Shown here: piece by piece, positions 34,915 to 44,288 of the stretch
Layout: each line of letters opens with the position of its first letter
Position numbering within the stretch: the stretch's first letter is position 1
Assembly: GCF_014202115.1 (NCBI RefSeq)
Contig: NZ_JACHFW010000001.1
Location: forward strand, 62,001 to 126,000
Length of the DNA stretch: 64,000 bases
Direction of reading: 5' to 3'
DNA from: Catenibacillus scindens
Lineage (GTDB): Bacteria > Bacillota > Clostridia > Lachnospirales > Lachnospiraceae
Notes under the pieces: generated by a model
Told to the model about the DNA's origin: nothing
Seen by the model: the letters and a program-made list of their open reading frames with translations, nothing else
The model's database searches: none
Made by a program: the position numbers and the translations under genes

Positions 34915-35892
34915 TTAAATTGAAAGGATTTTGGCGACGCTGTACTGGAAGGGATCAATATCCTTCTGCATAGCCAGAGCCTCGTCAATGTCATAATCTA
35001 CATATTCACCATGTTTGTAGGCAACTACCCGGTTGGACTTTCCGGCCATAAGGGCATCCACGGCATAGGCTCCCATAATAGACGCATAGACTCTGTCTTT
35101 GGCAGTAGGACTTCCGCCTCTCTGGAGATGACCGAGAATGGTGGCGCGGGTCTCAATGCCTGTAGCCGCCTCAATGCGTTTGGCCATACTGGTGGAGTGA
35201 CCTACACCCTCGGCGTTAATAATAATATGGTGCTTTTTCCCCCGCTTGCGGTTCTTTATAATATTGTCAATAATGGCCGCCTCATCAAAGTTGTAAAGTT
35301 CCGGAAGGAGGATATCCTCAGCGCCGTTGGCGATACCGCACCACAGGGCAATATATCCGGCGTTTCTTCCCATAACCTCGATAATACTACAGCGCTCATG
35401 GGATGTGGATGTATCCCGGACTTTATCAATAGCTTCCATAGCCGTATTTACCGCTGTGTCAAAGCCGATAGTATACTCGGTACAGGCAATATCCAGGTCG
35501 ATGGTTCCGGGGATGCCAATGGTGTTGATTCCAAGGGCAGCCAGCTTCTGGGCTCCCTGAAAAGATCCGTCGCCGCCGATAACAACAACACTGTCAATGC
35601 CGTGCTTGCGGCAGATCTCAGCACCTTTCTTCTGCCCTTCCAGAGTCTTAAATTCAGGACACCGGGCCGTGTAGAGAAATGTGCCGCCCCGGCTTAATAT
35701 ATCTGCAACGCTTCCGGCGTTTAAGTCAATAATTTCATCATCGAGGAGTCCGGAAAAGCCTTTCTGTATACCTTTCACCGAACAGCCATAGGCAATAGCT
35801 GTACGGACAACAGCGCGGACAGCCGCGTTCATACCCGGTGCATCGCCGCCGCTGGTCAGAACACCAATGGTCTTAATCTTCTTCTCGCTCAT
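34915..35892 (-). CDS. pfkA: 6-phosphofructokinase, ATP-dependent
   Basis: Committing step of glycolysis: fructose 6-phosphate plus ATP to fructose 1,6-bisphosphate. The 325-residue protein matches bacterial PFK-A: IGVLTSGGDAPGMNAAVRAVVR (ATP site), VVIGGDGSFQGA, PGTIDLDIACTEYTIGFDTA (catalytic PGTIDND region, with the usual second Asn-Asp written here as Leu-Asp), MGRNAGYIALWCGIANGA and GHLQRGGSPTAKDR. Gly104 in GGDGS supports ATP rather than pyrophosphate use. The ATG at 35892 has GGAGG 7 bases upstream; a longer form to 35916 does not. It follows dnaE with a gap holding one inverted repeat. Confidence 0.96.
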   Translation of the reverse strand: MSEKKIKTIGVLTSGGDAPGMNAAVRAVVRTAIAYGCSVKGIQKGFSGLLDDEIIDLNAGSVADILSRGGTFLYTARCPEFKTLEGQKKGAEICRKHGIDSVVVIGGDGSFQGAQKLAALGINTIGIPGTIDLDIACTEYTIGFDTAVNTAMEAIDKVRDTSTSHERCSIIEVMGRNAGYIALWCGIANGAEDILLPELYNFDEAAIIDNIIKNRKRGKKHHIIINAEGVGHSTSMAKRIEAATGIETRATILGHLQRGGSPTAKDRVYASIMGAYAVDALMAGKSNRVVAYKHGEYVDYDIDEALAMQKDIDPFQYSVAKILSI

Positions 35893-35962
35893 GACATTAC
35901 CTCCAATTTCTGTCATCTTTTATCTGATCAATGAGCTGTTGCAATTCAATGAAACCACTTAC

Positions 35963-36000
35963 AACAGTTCATCCCGCCCATCCCTGATGGCTGAACTATT
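35963..36000. repeat. Inverted repeat, AACAGTTCA family, between dnaE and pfkA
   Basis: Left arm AACAGTTCATCC and right arm GGCTGAACTATT with an inner CCATC/GATGG stem. Same family as 34876-34912. Confidence 0.75.
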
Positions 36001-36026
36001 ATAAGCACTTAAATTTTAATATAAAA

Positions 36027-39000
36027 TTAAGACATTTTCAAGGCATTTTGTACGATTTTGATGTTTTCGCTGCCAAACTCTTCACCGAGATGATATAAGA
36101 GCCCTTCGTCCCCAGACACATTATAAATAGCCGGCAGACGTTTAATGGCTTTCTGGGCCTGGCAGTAGATCACCACCCGGTCCTGACCGTCACTGTTTTC
36201 AATGGCCTGATACACCCGGTTTTCGTTTTTCATGAACGTTTCCTTGTCGTCAAAACGTATCCACACTTCCTTAGGAATTTGTGAAAAGGCCACCACTTTC
36301 TCACAGATCAGCTTGCCTTTGGCATCTTCACTTAAAGATACCCGGCCCCGGACATAGATCTTTTCGTCCTCATTGAGATACTCCCTGTATTTTTCATAAT
36401 CTCTTGGAAATACGATCACTTCCACCGTACCCAAAAGATCTTCCAGGGTGATAAAGGCCATGAGCTGGTCATGTTTTGTCGTCTTTACAGTCTTTCCCGT
36501 AATCATGCCGCCAACGATAACGGTCTGGCCGTCATAAATGTGGGCGTCAGTTATGTTATCCTCATCGGTCTCAAAATCTGTGGTCACGGCGGTAATATTT
36601 CTCCGCCACGCCTTCTCATAGGCTTCCAGGGGATGGCCGCTGATATACACACCAAGAACTTCTTTCTCATAGGCCAGAAGAGCCTCCCGGTCGTACTCTC
36701 CCACATCGGGATAACGGATTTCGAAAGCTTTTTTCTCCTCCTCCCCCACAAAATCAAAAAGGGACATCTGCCCGGTCATAGACTTCTTTTTATCAGCCAC
36801 CGCCTGGTCAAGGATGCGCACGTAGACCATCATCTGCTGGCGGCGGGTGTACCCGAAACTGTCAAAAGCGCCGGCTTTAATAAAGTTCTCGATGGTCCGC
36901 TTGTTGACTTCCCTGCCGGCCATCCGCTCACAGAAATCTGTCATGCTCTTAAATGGGCCGCCAAGATGGCGCTCCGACACAATGGCCTCAATGACCGGCT
37001 TTCCGATACTTTTTATAGCGGAAAGTCCATAACGTATCTTTCCGTCTGTCACGGAAAAGGCGCTCTCCCCCTCGTTAATATCCGGCGGCAGGAGATCAAT
37101 GCCCATCTGGCGGCAGGTCATAATATATTCCGCCACTTTGGAAGAATTTTCAATGACTGACGTCATGAGGGCCGCCATAAACTCCACCGGATAATAACAT
37201 TTTAAGAAGGCGGTCTGATAGGATACGATGGTGTAGGCCGCCGCGTGGGATTTATTAAAGGCGTATTTGGCAAAATCCACCATCTCGTCGAAAATCTTGT
37301 TGGCGGTGGCCTCGTCAATGCCGTTTTTAATACAACCGGGGACATTCAGCTCCTCATTGCCGTAGACAAAATATTCCCGCTCCTTTGCCATGACGTCCGC
37401 TTTCTTTTTGGACATGGCGCGGCGGACAAGGTCGCTTCGGCCCAGATCATATCCGGCCAGCTTCATAACGATCTGCATAACCTGCTCCTGGTACACAATA
37501 CATCCGTAAGTTGGGGCCAGAATCTCCTCCAGTTCCGGACAGTCGTAGTGGATGGAGGCGGGATCGTTTTTGCCTTTAATATATTTGGGGATGAAATCCA
37601 TAGGACCTGGACGGTACAGAGAAATCCCGGCGATAATATCTTCCAGACTGGCAGGCTTTAACTCTTTCATAAAGTTTTTCATACCCGCGCTTTCCAACTG
37701 GAAAATACCATCGGTTTTTCCTGAACTGATCAGTTCAAAAACCTTTGGATCATTGTAATTGATCTGGTCAATATCCAGGTGGACGCCAGGGCGGCGGTTG
37801 ACAAGCTTTTCCGCGTTCTGAATCACTGTCAATGTACGCAGCCCCAGAAAGTCCATTTTTAACAGTCCAAGCTCCTCCAGTGTTGTCATAGTAAACTGGG
37901 TGGTAATGGCATCGTCGGCGCCTCTGGACAAGGGGACATATTCATCCACCGCTTTTGGACTTATGACAACGCCGGCGGCGTGCATGGACGTATGTCTTGG
38001 CAATCCTTCAAGTCTTTTAGACATGTCGATTAGATAATGAACCTGCTCGTCCTTTTCATAGAGGGAGCGCAGCTCCGGGTTCATTTTAAGCGCCTTATCA
38101 ATGGTGATCCCAAGCTCTGTGGGGATCATTTTTGCCACCATGTCCACCTGGGCGTAAGGCAGATCCAGGGCTCTTCCCACATCACGGATAGCATTTCTCG
38201 CCGCCATCGTACCAAAGGTGACGATCTGTACCACCCGGTCTTTGCCGTATTTCTCCACCACATAGTCGATCACTTCCTGGCGCCGCTCAAAACAAAAATC
38301 CACGTCAATATCCGGCATGGTCACACGATTAGGATTTAAAAAGCGCTCAAAAAGGAGACTGTATTTAATGGGATCAAGCTTTGTGATCTCCAGACAGTAA
38401 GACACAATACTCCCCGCAGCGCTGCCCCGGCCAGGTCCGACGATGATCCCGTGGTCTCTGGCATATTTTATAAAATCCCAGACGATCAGAAAATAATCCA
38501 CAAACCCCATGGAGTGAATCACATCAAGCTCGTAGGTGAGCCGGTCTTTAAGTTCCTGGCCGGGATTTTCATAGCGGCGGGCAAAGCCGTCCCAGGCAAG
38601 TTTCTGAAGATAAGTCCATGCGTCATAGCCCTCAGGCACAGGATACTGGGGCAGCTTGTATTCCCCAAATACGATCTCCACCTGGCAGCGCATGGCGATC
38701 CGGTGGGTATTTTCCAGGGCTTCCAGGGCATAGGGAAAGAGTTCTTTCATCTCCTCTTCCGACTTTACATAATACTGCCCGCCTTCATAGCGCATACGGT
38801 TTTCATCGCTGACCTTTTTGTTTGTCTGTATACACAAAAGAATATCGTGGGCCTGGGCGTCCTCGGCATAAGTGTAATGGATATCATTGGTCGCCACAAG
38901 GCCGATGCCGGTCTCCTGGCTCATACGCAAAAGGGCCTGGTTGACCATACGCTGTGCGGGAATGCCGTGATCTTGCAGCTCCAGGAAAAAATTACCCTTT

Positions 39001-39497
39001 CCGAAAATCTCCTCCAGAGACAGGGCCGCTTTCACAGCCTCGTCATAGAGCCCCTTGGTAATATAACTTGGCACTTCTCCGGCAAGGCATGCGCTTAAAG
39101 CGATGATTCCTTCGCTGTACTGACGCAGAAGCTCTTTATCCACCCTGGGCTTATAGTAAAACCCCTCGGTAAAGCCTCTGGAGACGATTTTGATCAGATT
39201 GTGGTACCCAACATCATTTTCCGCCAGCAGCACAAGGTGATAATACCGGCTGTCATCCCGTCCTTCCTTTTCAAAACGGGACCCCGGCGCCACATAAACC
39301 TCGCATCCGATAATGGGCCGTATGCCGTTTTTTTTCGCTTCCCGGTAAAAGTCGATAACACCATACATAACGCCATGGTCGGTAATGGCCACGCTGTCCA
39401 TGCCAAGCTCTTTCACCCGGCCGATCAGTTCTTTAATTTTATTGGAACCGTCCAGCAGACTGTACTCTGTGTGGACGTGCAAATGTGTAAAGCTCAT
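36027..39497 (-). CDS. dnaE: DNA polymerase III alpha subunit DnaE
   Basis: Replicative or lagging-strand DNA polymerase, 1156 residues. Order: PHP domain (1-280; SFTHLHVHTEYSLLDGSNKI, AITDHGVMYG, CEVYVAPGS), polymerase palm with the three acidic residues (PDIDVDFCFERR; preceded by GPGRGSAAGSIVSYCL), fingers (GIFQLESAGMKNFM, YQEQVMQI, NKSHAAAYT), helix-hairpin-helix, and an OB fold (VIVGGMITGKTVKTT, MAFITLEDLLG) near residue 1000. The DnaE class, without a built-in 3'-5' exonuclease, is clear; Firmicutes usually also carry PolC elsewhere. The ATG at 39497 is chosen by the conserved N-terminus and the GGGAGG upstream. Confidence 0.96.
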   Translation of the reverse strand: MSFTHLHVHTEYSLLDGSNKIKELIGRVKELGMDSVAITDHGVMYGVIDFYREAKKNGIRPIIGCEVYVAPGSRFEKEGRDDSRYYHLVLLAENDVGYHNLIKIVSRGFTEGFYYKPRVDKELLRQYSEGIIALSACLAGEVPSYITKGLYDEAVKAALSLEEIFGKGNFFLELQDHGIPAQRMVNQALLRMSQETGIGLVATNDIHYTYAEDAQAHDILLCIQTNKKVSDENRMRYEGGQYYVKSEEEMKELFPYALEALENTHRIAMRCQVEIVFGEYKLPQYPVPEGYDAWTYLQKLAWDGFARRYENPGQELKDRLTYELDVIHSMGFVDYFLIVWDFIKYARDHGIIVGPGRGSAAGSIVSYCLEITKLDPIKYSLLFERFLNPNRVTMPDIDVDFCFERRQEVIDYVVEKYGKDRVVQIVTFGTMAARNAIRDVGRALDLPYAQVDMVAKMIPTELGITIDKALKMNPELRSLYEKDEQVHYLIDMSKRLEGLPRHTSMHAAGVVISPKAVDEYVPLSRGADDAITTQFTMTTLEELGLLKMDFLGLRTLTVIQNAEKLVNRRPGVHLDIDQINYNDPKVFELISSGKTDGIFQLESAGMKNFMKELKPASLEDIIAGISLYRPGPMDFIPKYIKGKNDPASIHYDCPELEEILAPTYGCIVYQEQVMQIVMKLAGYDLGRSDLVRRAMSKKKADVMAKEREYFVYGNEELNVPGCIKNGIDEATANKIFDEMVDFAKYAFNKSHAAAYTIVSYQTAFLKCYYPVEFMAALMTSVIENSSKVAEYIMTCRQMGIDLLPPDINEGESAFSVTDGKIRYGLSAIKSIGKPVIEAIVSERHLGGPFKSMTDFCERMAGREVNKRTIENFIKAGAFDSFGYTRRQQMMVYVRILDQAVADKKKSMTGQMSLFDFVGEEEKKAFEIRYPDVGEYDREALLAYEKEVLGVYISGHPLEAYEKAWRRNITAVTTDFETDEDNITDAHIYDGQTVIVGGMITGKTVKTTKHDQLMAFITLEDLLGTVEVIVFPRDYEKYREYLNEDEKIYVRGRVSLSEDAKGKLICEKVVAFSQIPKEVWIRFDDKETFMKNENRVYQAIENSDGQDRVVIYCQAQKAIKRLPAIYNVSGDEGLLYHLGEEFGSENIKIVQNALKMS

Positions 39498-39578
39498 AAA
39501 AGCCTCCCAACTTTTCCAGCCTTTCTCTAAATTTTCCGGCTGTATTGTTACCATTCATGGCAACAATATATGGATCAG

Positions 39579-39977
39579 TTACTTGCTGTTTAACACGTAA
39601 AAAGTCACAGATGCCCGGGCGATCAGTACATTCCGTTCGTCAGTGACGCGCACGTCGAATACCGCGATATGGTTTCCGATCCGCACCGGCTCTGCCCTGG
39701 CAGTCAGCACTTTAGACTTAATAGCTGCGTTAAGGAAATCAATATTGGAGGAAAGTGTCGTACAGGACTTCCCTGTGGACACGAAGGCAGTGCCAGCGAT
39801 GGTGTCAACCAGGGTGAAAATACATCCGCCATGGATGGAACCGATAGGGTTGCCGTGGATCGGCGCAAGCACAATGCGCCCTGCGGCGTGTCCCTGATCC
39901 GCTTCAAGGATCTCAATACCAATATGTTTCGCGAACCCGTTGGATTCTACCCGCGCTTTGATTTCTTCCTTTGTCAT
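39579..39977 (-). CDS. PaaI-family hotdog-fold thioesterase
   Basis: A 132-residue single hotdog domain, expected to hydrolyse acyl- or aryl-CoA thioesters. It has the PaaI pattern AKHIGIEILEADQGHAAGRI, the catalytic-helix phrase GSIHGGCIFTLVDTIAGTA (with the HGG motif and the acidic D at VDT) and SSNIDFLNAA. The substrate cannot be inferred. GGAGG lies 8-9 bases upstream of the ATG. It lies about 80 bases upstream of dnaE on the same strand and may share its transcript. Confidence 0.88.
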   Translation of the reverse strand: MTKEEIKARVESNGFAKHIGIEILEADQGHAAGRIVLAPIHGNPIGSIHGGCIFTLVDTIAGTAFVSTGKSCTTLSSNIDFLNAAIKSKVLTARAEPVRIGNHIAVFDVRVTDERNVLIARASVTFYVLNSK

Positions 39978-40034
39978 CTTTAAAACCTCCTGTCAAATCT
40001 TACAGACTCCATACCGGTAGCCTGTCTCATTTTA

Positions 40035-40091
40035 TAACAATTCAGCCCGCTTATTTACAAAAACGCGCCATCCCTGATGGCAAAGCTGTTA
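40035..40091. repeat. Inverted repeat, TAACAATTCAGCC family
   Basis: Left arm TAACAATTCAGCC, right arm GGCAAAGCTGTTA (imperfect), with an inner CCATC/GATGG stem, between the HPr-like gene and the thioesterase gene. A diverged family member. Confidence 0.65.
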
Positions 40092-40185
40092 CCATATTAG
40101 AAAAAAATGCTGCCGGAAATGCTCTCCGGCAGCTACAATATGGGATTCATCGCGTTCTTTCTTATTCCAGAAAATAAAAATGTAA

Positions 40186-40452
40186 TTACTTGCTGACTTC
40201 CTGACCAATCAGATATTTTTCGATGTTTTCTACAGCCTTGTTTTCATCAGCGCCATTTGCGATAATTGTAACGTTTTCCCCTTCACTGATGGCAAGGCTC
40301 ATCATCCCCATAATACTTTTCGCATTTACTTTTTTGTCTCCGTTCTCCAGGTAGATGCTGCTGTCATACTGACTGGCTACCTGAACCAGCAACGCTACCG
40401 GCCTAGCCTCTAATCCGGTTGGAATTTTAACTGTAACTTCCTTTGCAACCAT
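40186..40452 (-). CDS. Crh-like HPr paralogue lacking His15
   Basis: An 88-residue HPr-fold protein. In true HPr, His15 carries the phosphate to sugar permeases; here that position is Glu15 (PTGLEARPVALL instead of GLHARPA). The regulatory Ser46 is kept in KVNAKSIMGMMSLA. This is the pattern of Bacillus Crh, where residue 15 is Gln and only Ser46 is phosphorylated by HPr kinase so that the protein works as a CcpA co-regulator. The position after whiA is also that of crh in Bacillus. So I infer a regulatory, non-transport HPr; the true PTS HPr should be elsewhere. The matching kinase hprK is at 49246. GAGG lies 8 bases upstream of the ATG. Confidence 0.88.
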   Translation of the reverse strand: MVAKEVTVKIPTGLEARPVALLVQVASQYDSSIYLENGDKKVNAKSIMGMMSLAISEGENVTIIANGADENKAVENIEKYLIGQEVSK

Positions 40453-40482
40453 ATTTTGTACCTCGCCTTCCTTACTTACGTT

Positions 40483-41436
40483 TCAATGCCCGTGACATCG
40501 AAGCTCGTCTGCTATCATGCCTAACTTTCTCAGACGGTGATTAACTCCGGATTTTCCCACCGGTTCGCTGAGCATCTTTCCCAACTCCACCAGGGTTGCC
40601 TCAGGATATTCCAAACGCAGATAAGCAATCTCCTTCAAGCCGTCAGAAAGCTGGCTAAAGCCTATGGAATCTCTGATAAGTGTAATATCTTCCACCTGTT
40701 TTACAGCGGCGGACACAGTTTTATTAATGTTGGCAGTCTCGCAATTTACCCGACGGTTGACGCTATTGCGCATCTCCTTGAGAATACGAATATTTTCCAT
40801 CTCCATAAGGGAATTGTGGGCGCCCATAACATTAAGCATATCAACAATCTGCGCACCTTCTTTGATATAAACAATGTAGTGCTTTTTCCTGACAATAATC
40901 TTGCCTTCGATATTAAACTGAGCCATAAGCTGTAATAACTGAAGTGCCTTTTCATTACTGGAACAAGAAATTTCAAAATGATATGTTTTCTGTGGATCGC
41001 TTACAGATCCTCCGGCCAAAAATGAGCCCCGCAGAAAGGCCCGCATACAGCACGGATTTTGAACAAGAATGTGATCGGATACGGAAAAATCTTCCCGTAT
41101 CTGGCCTTCGGGCGTCATCAGCCGTGTCGCATACAGAATCCTGCGCGCCATAGCGTCCTGAGATACTGTAACAATGTAGGTTCGTCTTTTCTTTAAGTAG
41201 TAATTACACCGAACAGAAACATCGCTATTAATATTAAATGATTTTTTCAATAATGTAAAGTACTTTCTTGCTACAGAAATAACTTCTGTATGAATTTTTA
41301 TAGAAATTTTATCATTTTCATCAATCAATACCCGGCCGCACATGGACAGGATCGCGGCCATCTCCGCGATCTGGCAATGTCTGGCCGATGGACATTGCCT
41401 GGATAATTCTTCTTTAACCACTGAGGAAAACGACAT
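40483..41436 (-). CDS. whiA: WhiA-like DNA-binding protein
   Basis: A 317-residue protein of the WhiA/YvcL family: an N-terminal LAGLIDADG-homing-endonuclease-like domain (SFSSVVKEELSRQ, FLRGSFLAGGSVSDPQKTYHFEI) and a C-terminal helix-turn-helix (YLRLEYPEATLVELGKMLSEPVGKSGVNHRLRKL). In actinomycetes it controls sporulation; in Firmicutes it affects cell division and metabolism. The ATG at 41436 begins the conserved MSFSSVVKEEL; the longer in-frame reading overlaps rapZ. It lies 28 bases after rapZ and 30 before the HPr-like gene, forming one unit. Confidence 0.94.
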   Translation of the reverse strand: MSFSSVVKEELSRQCPSARHCQIAEMAAILSMCGRVLIDENDKISIKIHTEVISVARKYFTLLKKSFNINSDVSVRCNYYLKKRRTYIVTVSQDAMARRILYATRLMTPEGQIREDFSVSDHILVQNPCCMRAFLRGSFLAGGSVSDPQKTYHFEISCSSNEKALQLLQLMAQFNIEGKIIVRKKHYIVYIKEGAQIVDMLNVMGAHNSLMEMENIRILKEMRNSVNRRVNCETANINKTVSAAVKQVEDITLIRDSIGFSQLSDGLKEIAYLRLEYPEATLVELGKMLSEPVGKSGVNHRLRKLGMIADELRCHGH

Positions 41437-41464
41437 CTTCTTGCTGCTCCTTTTCTGCGCGGGA

Positions 41465-42340
41465 TCAGTGCTGGATATAACGGCGGTCTCTGTCAATATC
41501 CCGGTGTTCCACCTTAATACCGTAAGCATGGCCAGACAGCCGCTGATAAAAGGCATTGGCTAAAGTTACGGAGCGGTGTTTGCCCCCGGTACAGCCGATG
41601 GCAATGACAAGCTGATTTTTTCCCTCATTCATATATTTGGGAATAAGGAACTCGATCATATCCACCAGCTTCTCAAGAAAGATGCCCGCTTCTTCAAATT
41701 TTAATACATAATCGGAAACTTCTTTGTCATTTCCTGTTTTTGCCTTTAATTCGTCAATATAATAAGGGTTGGGCAAAAAGCGCACGTCAAATACCAGATC
41801 CGCGTCGGCAGGTATACCATATTTAAAGCCGAAGGATAAAACGGTGACAAAAAAGCTCTGATAATTTTCATTTTTCACAAATATCTTATCAATTTCAGAT
41901 TTTAATTCTCTCGTAAGAAGTTGGGACGTATCTATAATATAAGTTGCCTTTTCTTTTAAAAATGTCAGTTGCCGGCGCTCGCTGGCCAGCCCCTCTTCGA
42001 TCCGTCCCTCTTTCATCAGGGGATGGCTGCGGCGTGTTTCCTTAAAACGCTTAACAAGGACAGAATCCTGACAATCCAGAAACAATATTTCATAATGGAT
42101 ACCGCTCAGGGAAAGCTGATTCAGCATGGGGAGAAGCTGAGGAAGATCCTCTCCGCTGCGAATATCAATCCCCAGCGCTACTTTATTCATCATCTCCGGC
42201 TCCTGAAGGCCGATTTCCGCAAACTTGGCAATCAGAGGAATCGGCAAGTTATCTACGCAAAAATAGCCAGCGTCCTCAAGCATTTTTAAGGCTGACGACT
42301 TTCCGGCGCCGCTCATTCCAGTTACAATTACAAAACGCAT
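41465..42340 (-). CDS. rapZ: RNase adapter RapZ / YvcJ-type nucleotide-binding protein
   Basis: A 291-residue P-loop ATP/GTP-binding protein. Walker A is VTGMSGAGKSSALKML at residues 5-20; the family C-terminal domain has VIAIGCTGGKHRSVTLANAF (anion site) and ends VEHRDIDRD. In enterobacteria RapZ directs RNase E to small RNAs of amino-sugar synthesis; in Bacillus YvcJ affects competence and its RNA role is unproven. The ATG at 42340 has GAGGTGAGAG upstream. It is flanked by murB and whiA; the yvcK gene often found between rapZ and whiA is missing. Confidence 0.94.
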   Translation of the reverse strand: MRFVIVTGMSGAGKSSALKMLEDAGYFCVDNLPIPLIAKFAEIGLQEPEMMNKVALGIDIRSGEDLPQLLPMLNQLSLSGIHYEILFLDCQDSVLVKRFKETRRSHPLMKEGRIEEGLASERRQLTFLKEKATYIIDTSQLLTRELKSEIDKIFVKNENYQSFFVTVLSFGFKYGIPADADLVFDVRFLPNPYYIDELKAKTGNDKEVSDYVLKFEEAGIFLEKLVDMIEFLIPKYMNEGKNQLVIAIGCTGGKHRSVTLANAFYQRLSGHAYGIKVEHRDIDRDRRYIQH

Positions 42341-42400
42341 CCCTCTCACCTCTTTCCGCCTGATGGCACAGGCTTTATCCGGCACATATGTGTACAATGT

Positions 42401-43327
42401 CTAAAATTCTCCTACGATCCGCACTTCCGGTTCCAGGCAAACATTAAACTTCTCCTGGACAACAGTCTGAATATAGCGAATCAGCTCAAGAACATCTTTG
42501 GCTGTAGCGCTTCCCGTGTTGATGACAAAGCCGCTGTGTTTTTCTGACACCTGAGCCCCTCCTACGCGGCAGCCTTTCAGGCCGGCGTCCTGGATCAGCT
42601 TTCCGGCAAAATAGCCTTCCGGCCGTTTAAAGGTGCTTCCGGCACTGGGATATTCCAGTGGCTGCTTTTCCCGGCGGCGGAGTGAAAAATCCTCAATTCT
42701 GGCCTTTATATCCCCAGGTTCTCCATAACAGAGCAGCATGGAAGCCTCAAGTACGATCATCTGCTCCCGTTGGATAATACTTGTCCGGTAACCCATAGCC
42801 AGATCCTCTTTTTTAAGAAAGAGGAGTTCTCCCCGGACGGTCAATACTTTGACAAAATCCATGAGAGGCCCCATCTCGCCCCCGTAGGCGCCGGCATTCA
42901 TAGTCACTGCCCCGCCAAAGGTTCCCGGAATACCGCTGGCAAACTCAAAGCCTTCCAGCCCCTCCCCGGCGATCAGACGGGACAGGCGGGACAGTAAGAT
43001 CCCAGCCCCTGCTTGAACACGGACCTGACAGCCATCCAGCCTTTCAAAAGACACCTGATCCATGGTCTGAAAAATCTGAAAAACAACGCCCCGGATACCT
43101 TTGTCGCCAACTAAAAGATTACTGCCGTTTCCAATGATCATCCAGGGAATCTCCCACTGCTTACAGCACTCCACAGCCTTCACCAGAGACTGTTCATCTG
43201 GCGGTATGACAAAAAGATCAGCCGGTCCGCCGATACGAAAGGTGGTATGCAGGCTCATCGGCTCGTCAAAACGGACGGCGCCTTTTCCAACGATTTCTGT
43301 CAATGCATTTATAAATTCTGTTGTCAT
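42401..43327 (-). CDS. murB: UDP-N-acetylenolpyruvoylglucosamine reductase
   Basis: FAD/NADPH enzyme making UDP-N-acetylmuramate for peptidoglycan. The 308-residue protein shows the FAD-binding order TTFRIGGPADLFVIP, IGNGSNLLVGDKGIRG, GIPGTFGGAVTMNAGAYGGEMG, the catalytic region PSAGSTFKRPEGYFAGKLIQ and a C-terminal HSGFVINTGSATAKDV with the E-x-R end (LEPEVRIVG). Length and the missing extra loop point to a type IIa MurB typical of Firmicutes. The ATG at 43327 has GGAG 7 bases upstream. It heads the murB-rapZ-whiA unit. Confidence 0.96.
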   Translation of the reverse strand: MTTEFINALTEIVGKGAVRFDEPMSLHTTFRIGGPADLFVIPPDEQSLVKAVECCKQWEIPWMIIGNGSNLLVGDKGIRGVVFQIFQTMDQVSFERLDGCQVRVQAGAGILLSRLSRLIAGEGLEGFEFASGIPGTFGGAVTMNAGAYGGEMGPLMDFVKVLTVRGELLFLKKEDLAMGYRTSIIQREQMIVLEASMLLCYGEPGDIKARIEDFSLRRREKQPLEYPSAGSTFKRPEGYFAGKLIQDAGLKGCRVGGAQVSEKHSGFVINTGSATAKDVLELIRYIQTVVQEKFNVCLEPEVRIVGEF

Positions 43328-43418
43328 GGCTGCTCTCCAATCCATCATTTAATAGTATTTATATTACATGATTTACCCTGGATATTCAAGCCTTTTTCTA
43401 TCGGCGGCTGTCCGCATA

Positions 43419-43492
43419 GTAACTATTGCCATGCATCTCGGATTCTCCCAGCTAACGCTGTTTTGCCGCCGCTTGCGCGGCTGAATAGTTAC
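43419..43492. repeat. Inverted repeat, GTAACTATT family, upstream of murB
   Basis: Left arm GTAACTATTGCC (43419-43430) and right arm GGCTGAATAGTTAC (43479-43492) enclosing a GC-rich inner hairpin (GCCGCGCAAGCGGCGGC on the minus strand). Between the HD-domain gene and murB. Confidence 0.75.
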
Positions 43493-43514
43493 TCCGCATA
43501 TACACGGTCTTATC

Positions 43515-44186
43515 TTAACACAGCTTGCTGCCGTTGGCTACCAATTTAAAACGGCAGCCCAGAACCTGGGCGGCTCTCCGGCACATGATCATACGCTGGA
43601 GAAAAATTTCAAAATAGTCCATCACTGTACACATAGAATCGTCCAGGTACATATCCATCTGGATCACCTTTTTTTCCGGATGTACCGTCAGGGTGGCAGA
43701 CAGTACGGCGTAGTTGACCCGGTCATGGGCATCAAAACTGGAGATCACCGTATTGCGTACACGGTTTCTGCGCACATCGGTCTTATCTGCCAGGATCAGG
43801 GCGGCAGACACCATATCTACCGCCGTACCTGTGGACTCGTCGTGATTACCTATGGCACAGGCCACACATATGGCATCACTTAAAGGCATTTTACGGGCCT
43901 TTAATATATCGTAAGCCAAAATAGCCCCGCTGTGGGCATGATCATTGCGGTTAATACTGTTGCCGATATCATGCATGTACCCGGCAATCTTTGCCAGCTC
44001 CACCGTCTTTTTCCCGCAGCCAAGCGCTTTTAAAATCTGCCCGGCAGTCTGAGCCACCTTCGCGGCGTGTTTGCGTGAATGCTCGGTGTATCCCAAAACA
44101 CCCAACACATCGTTGCCCTTCTCAATTAAAAGATTGACTTCTTCATCATCCCGTATCTGTTTATAGGTCACTTTTATATCTTCCAT
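43515..44186 (-). CDS. HD-domain phosphohydrolase
   Basis: A 223-residue soluble metal-dependent phosphohydrolase of the HD superfamily. Metal ligands are visible: His in EHSRKHAAKVAQ, the HD pair in AGYMHDIGNSI and the later H in NHDES and in NDHAHSGAI. There is no GYP motif, so it is not a c-di-GMP-degrading HD-GYP protein. The substrate (nucleotide or other phosphoester) cannot be assigned. It is read after the PIN-PhoH gene with about 100 bases between; a GC-rich hairpin lies in that gap at 44209-44234. Confidence 0.85.
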   Translation of the reverse strand: MEDIKVTYKQIRDDEEVNLLIEKGNDVLGVLGYTEHSRKHAAKVAQTAGQILKALGCGKKTVELAKIAGYMHDIGNSINRNDHAHSGAILAYDILKARKMPLSDAICVACAIGNHDESTGTAVDMVSAALILADKTDVRRNRVRNTVISSFDAHDRVNYAVLSATLTVHPEKKVIQMDMYLDDSMCTVMDYFEIFLQRMIMCRRAAQVLGCRFKLVANGSKLC

Positions 44187-44288
44187 AATAATCCTTCGAT
44201 ACAGCGACAGCGGCGAAAAAAATTTCCGCCGCTGCGCCTCTTTTTCCCTTTTCTTATTTATGATATTGAGGTCACATTATGTTACTAT

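Noticed and set aside
43515-44186. HD-GYP c-di-GMP phosphodiesterase
   Set aside because: The HD motif is present but the GYP motif and the longer HD-GYP domain are not.
44209-44234. Hairpin AGCGGCG/CGCCGCT as a terminator of the PIN-PhoH gene
   Set aside because: The stem is good but no T-run follows it on the minus strand; the A/T run is in the loop. It was not listed as a terminator.
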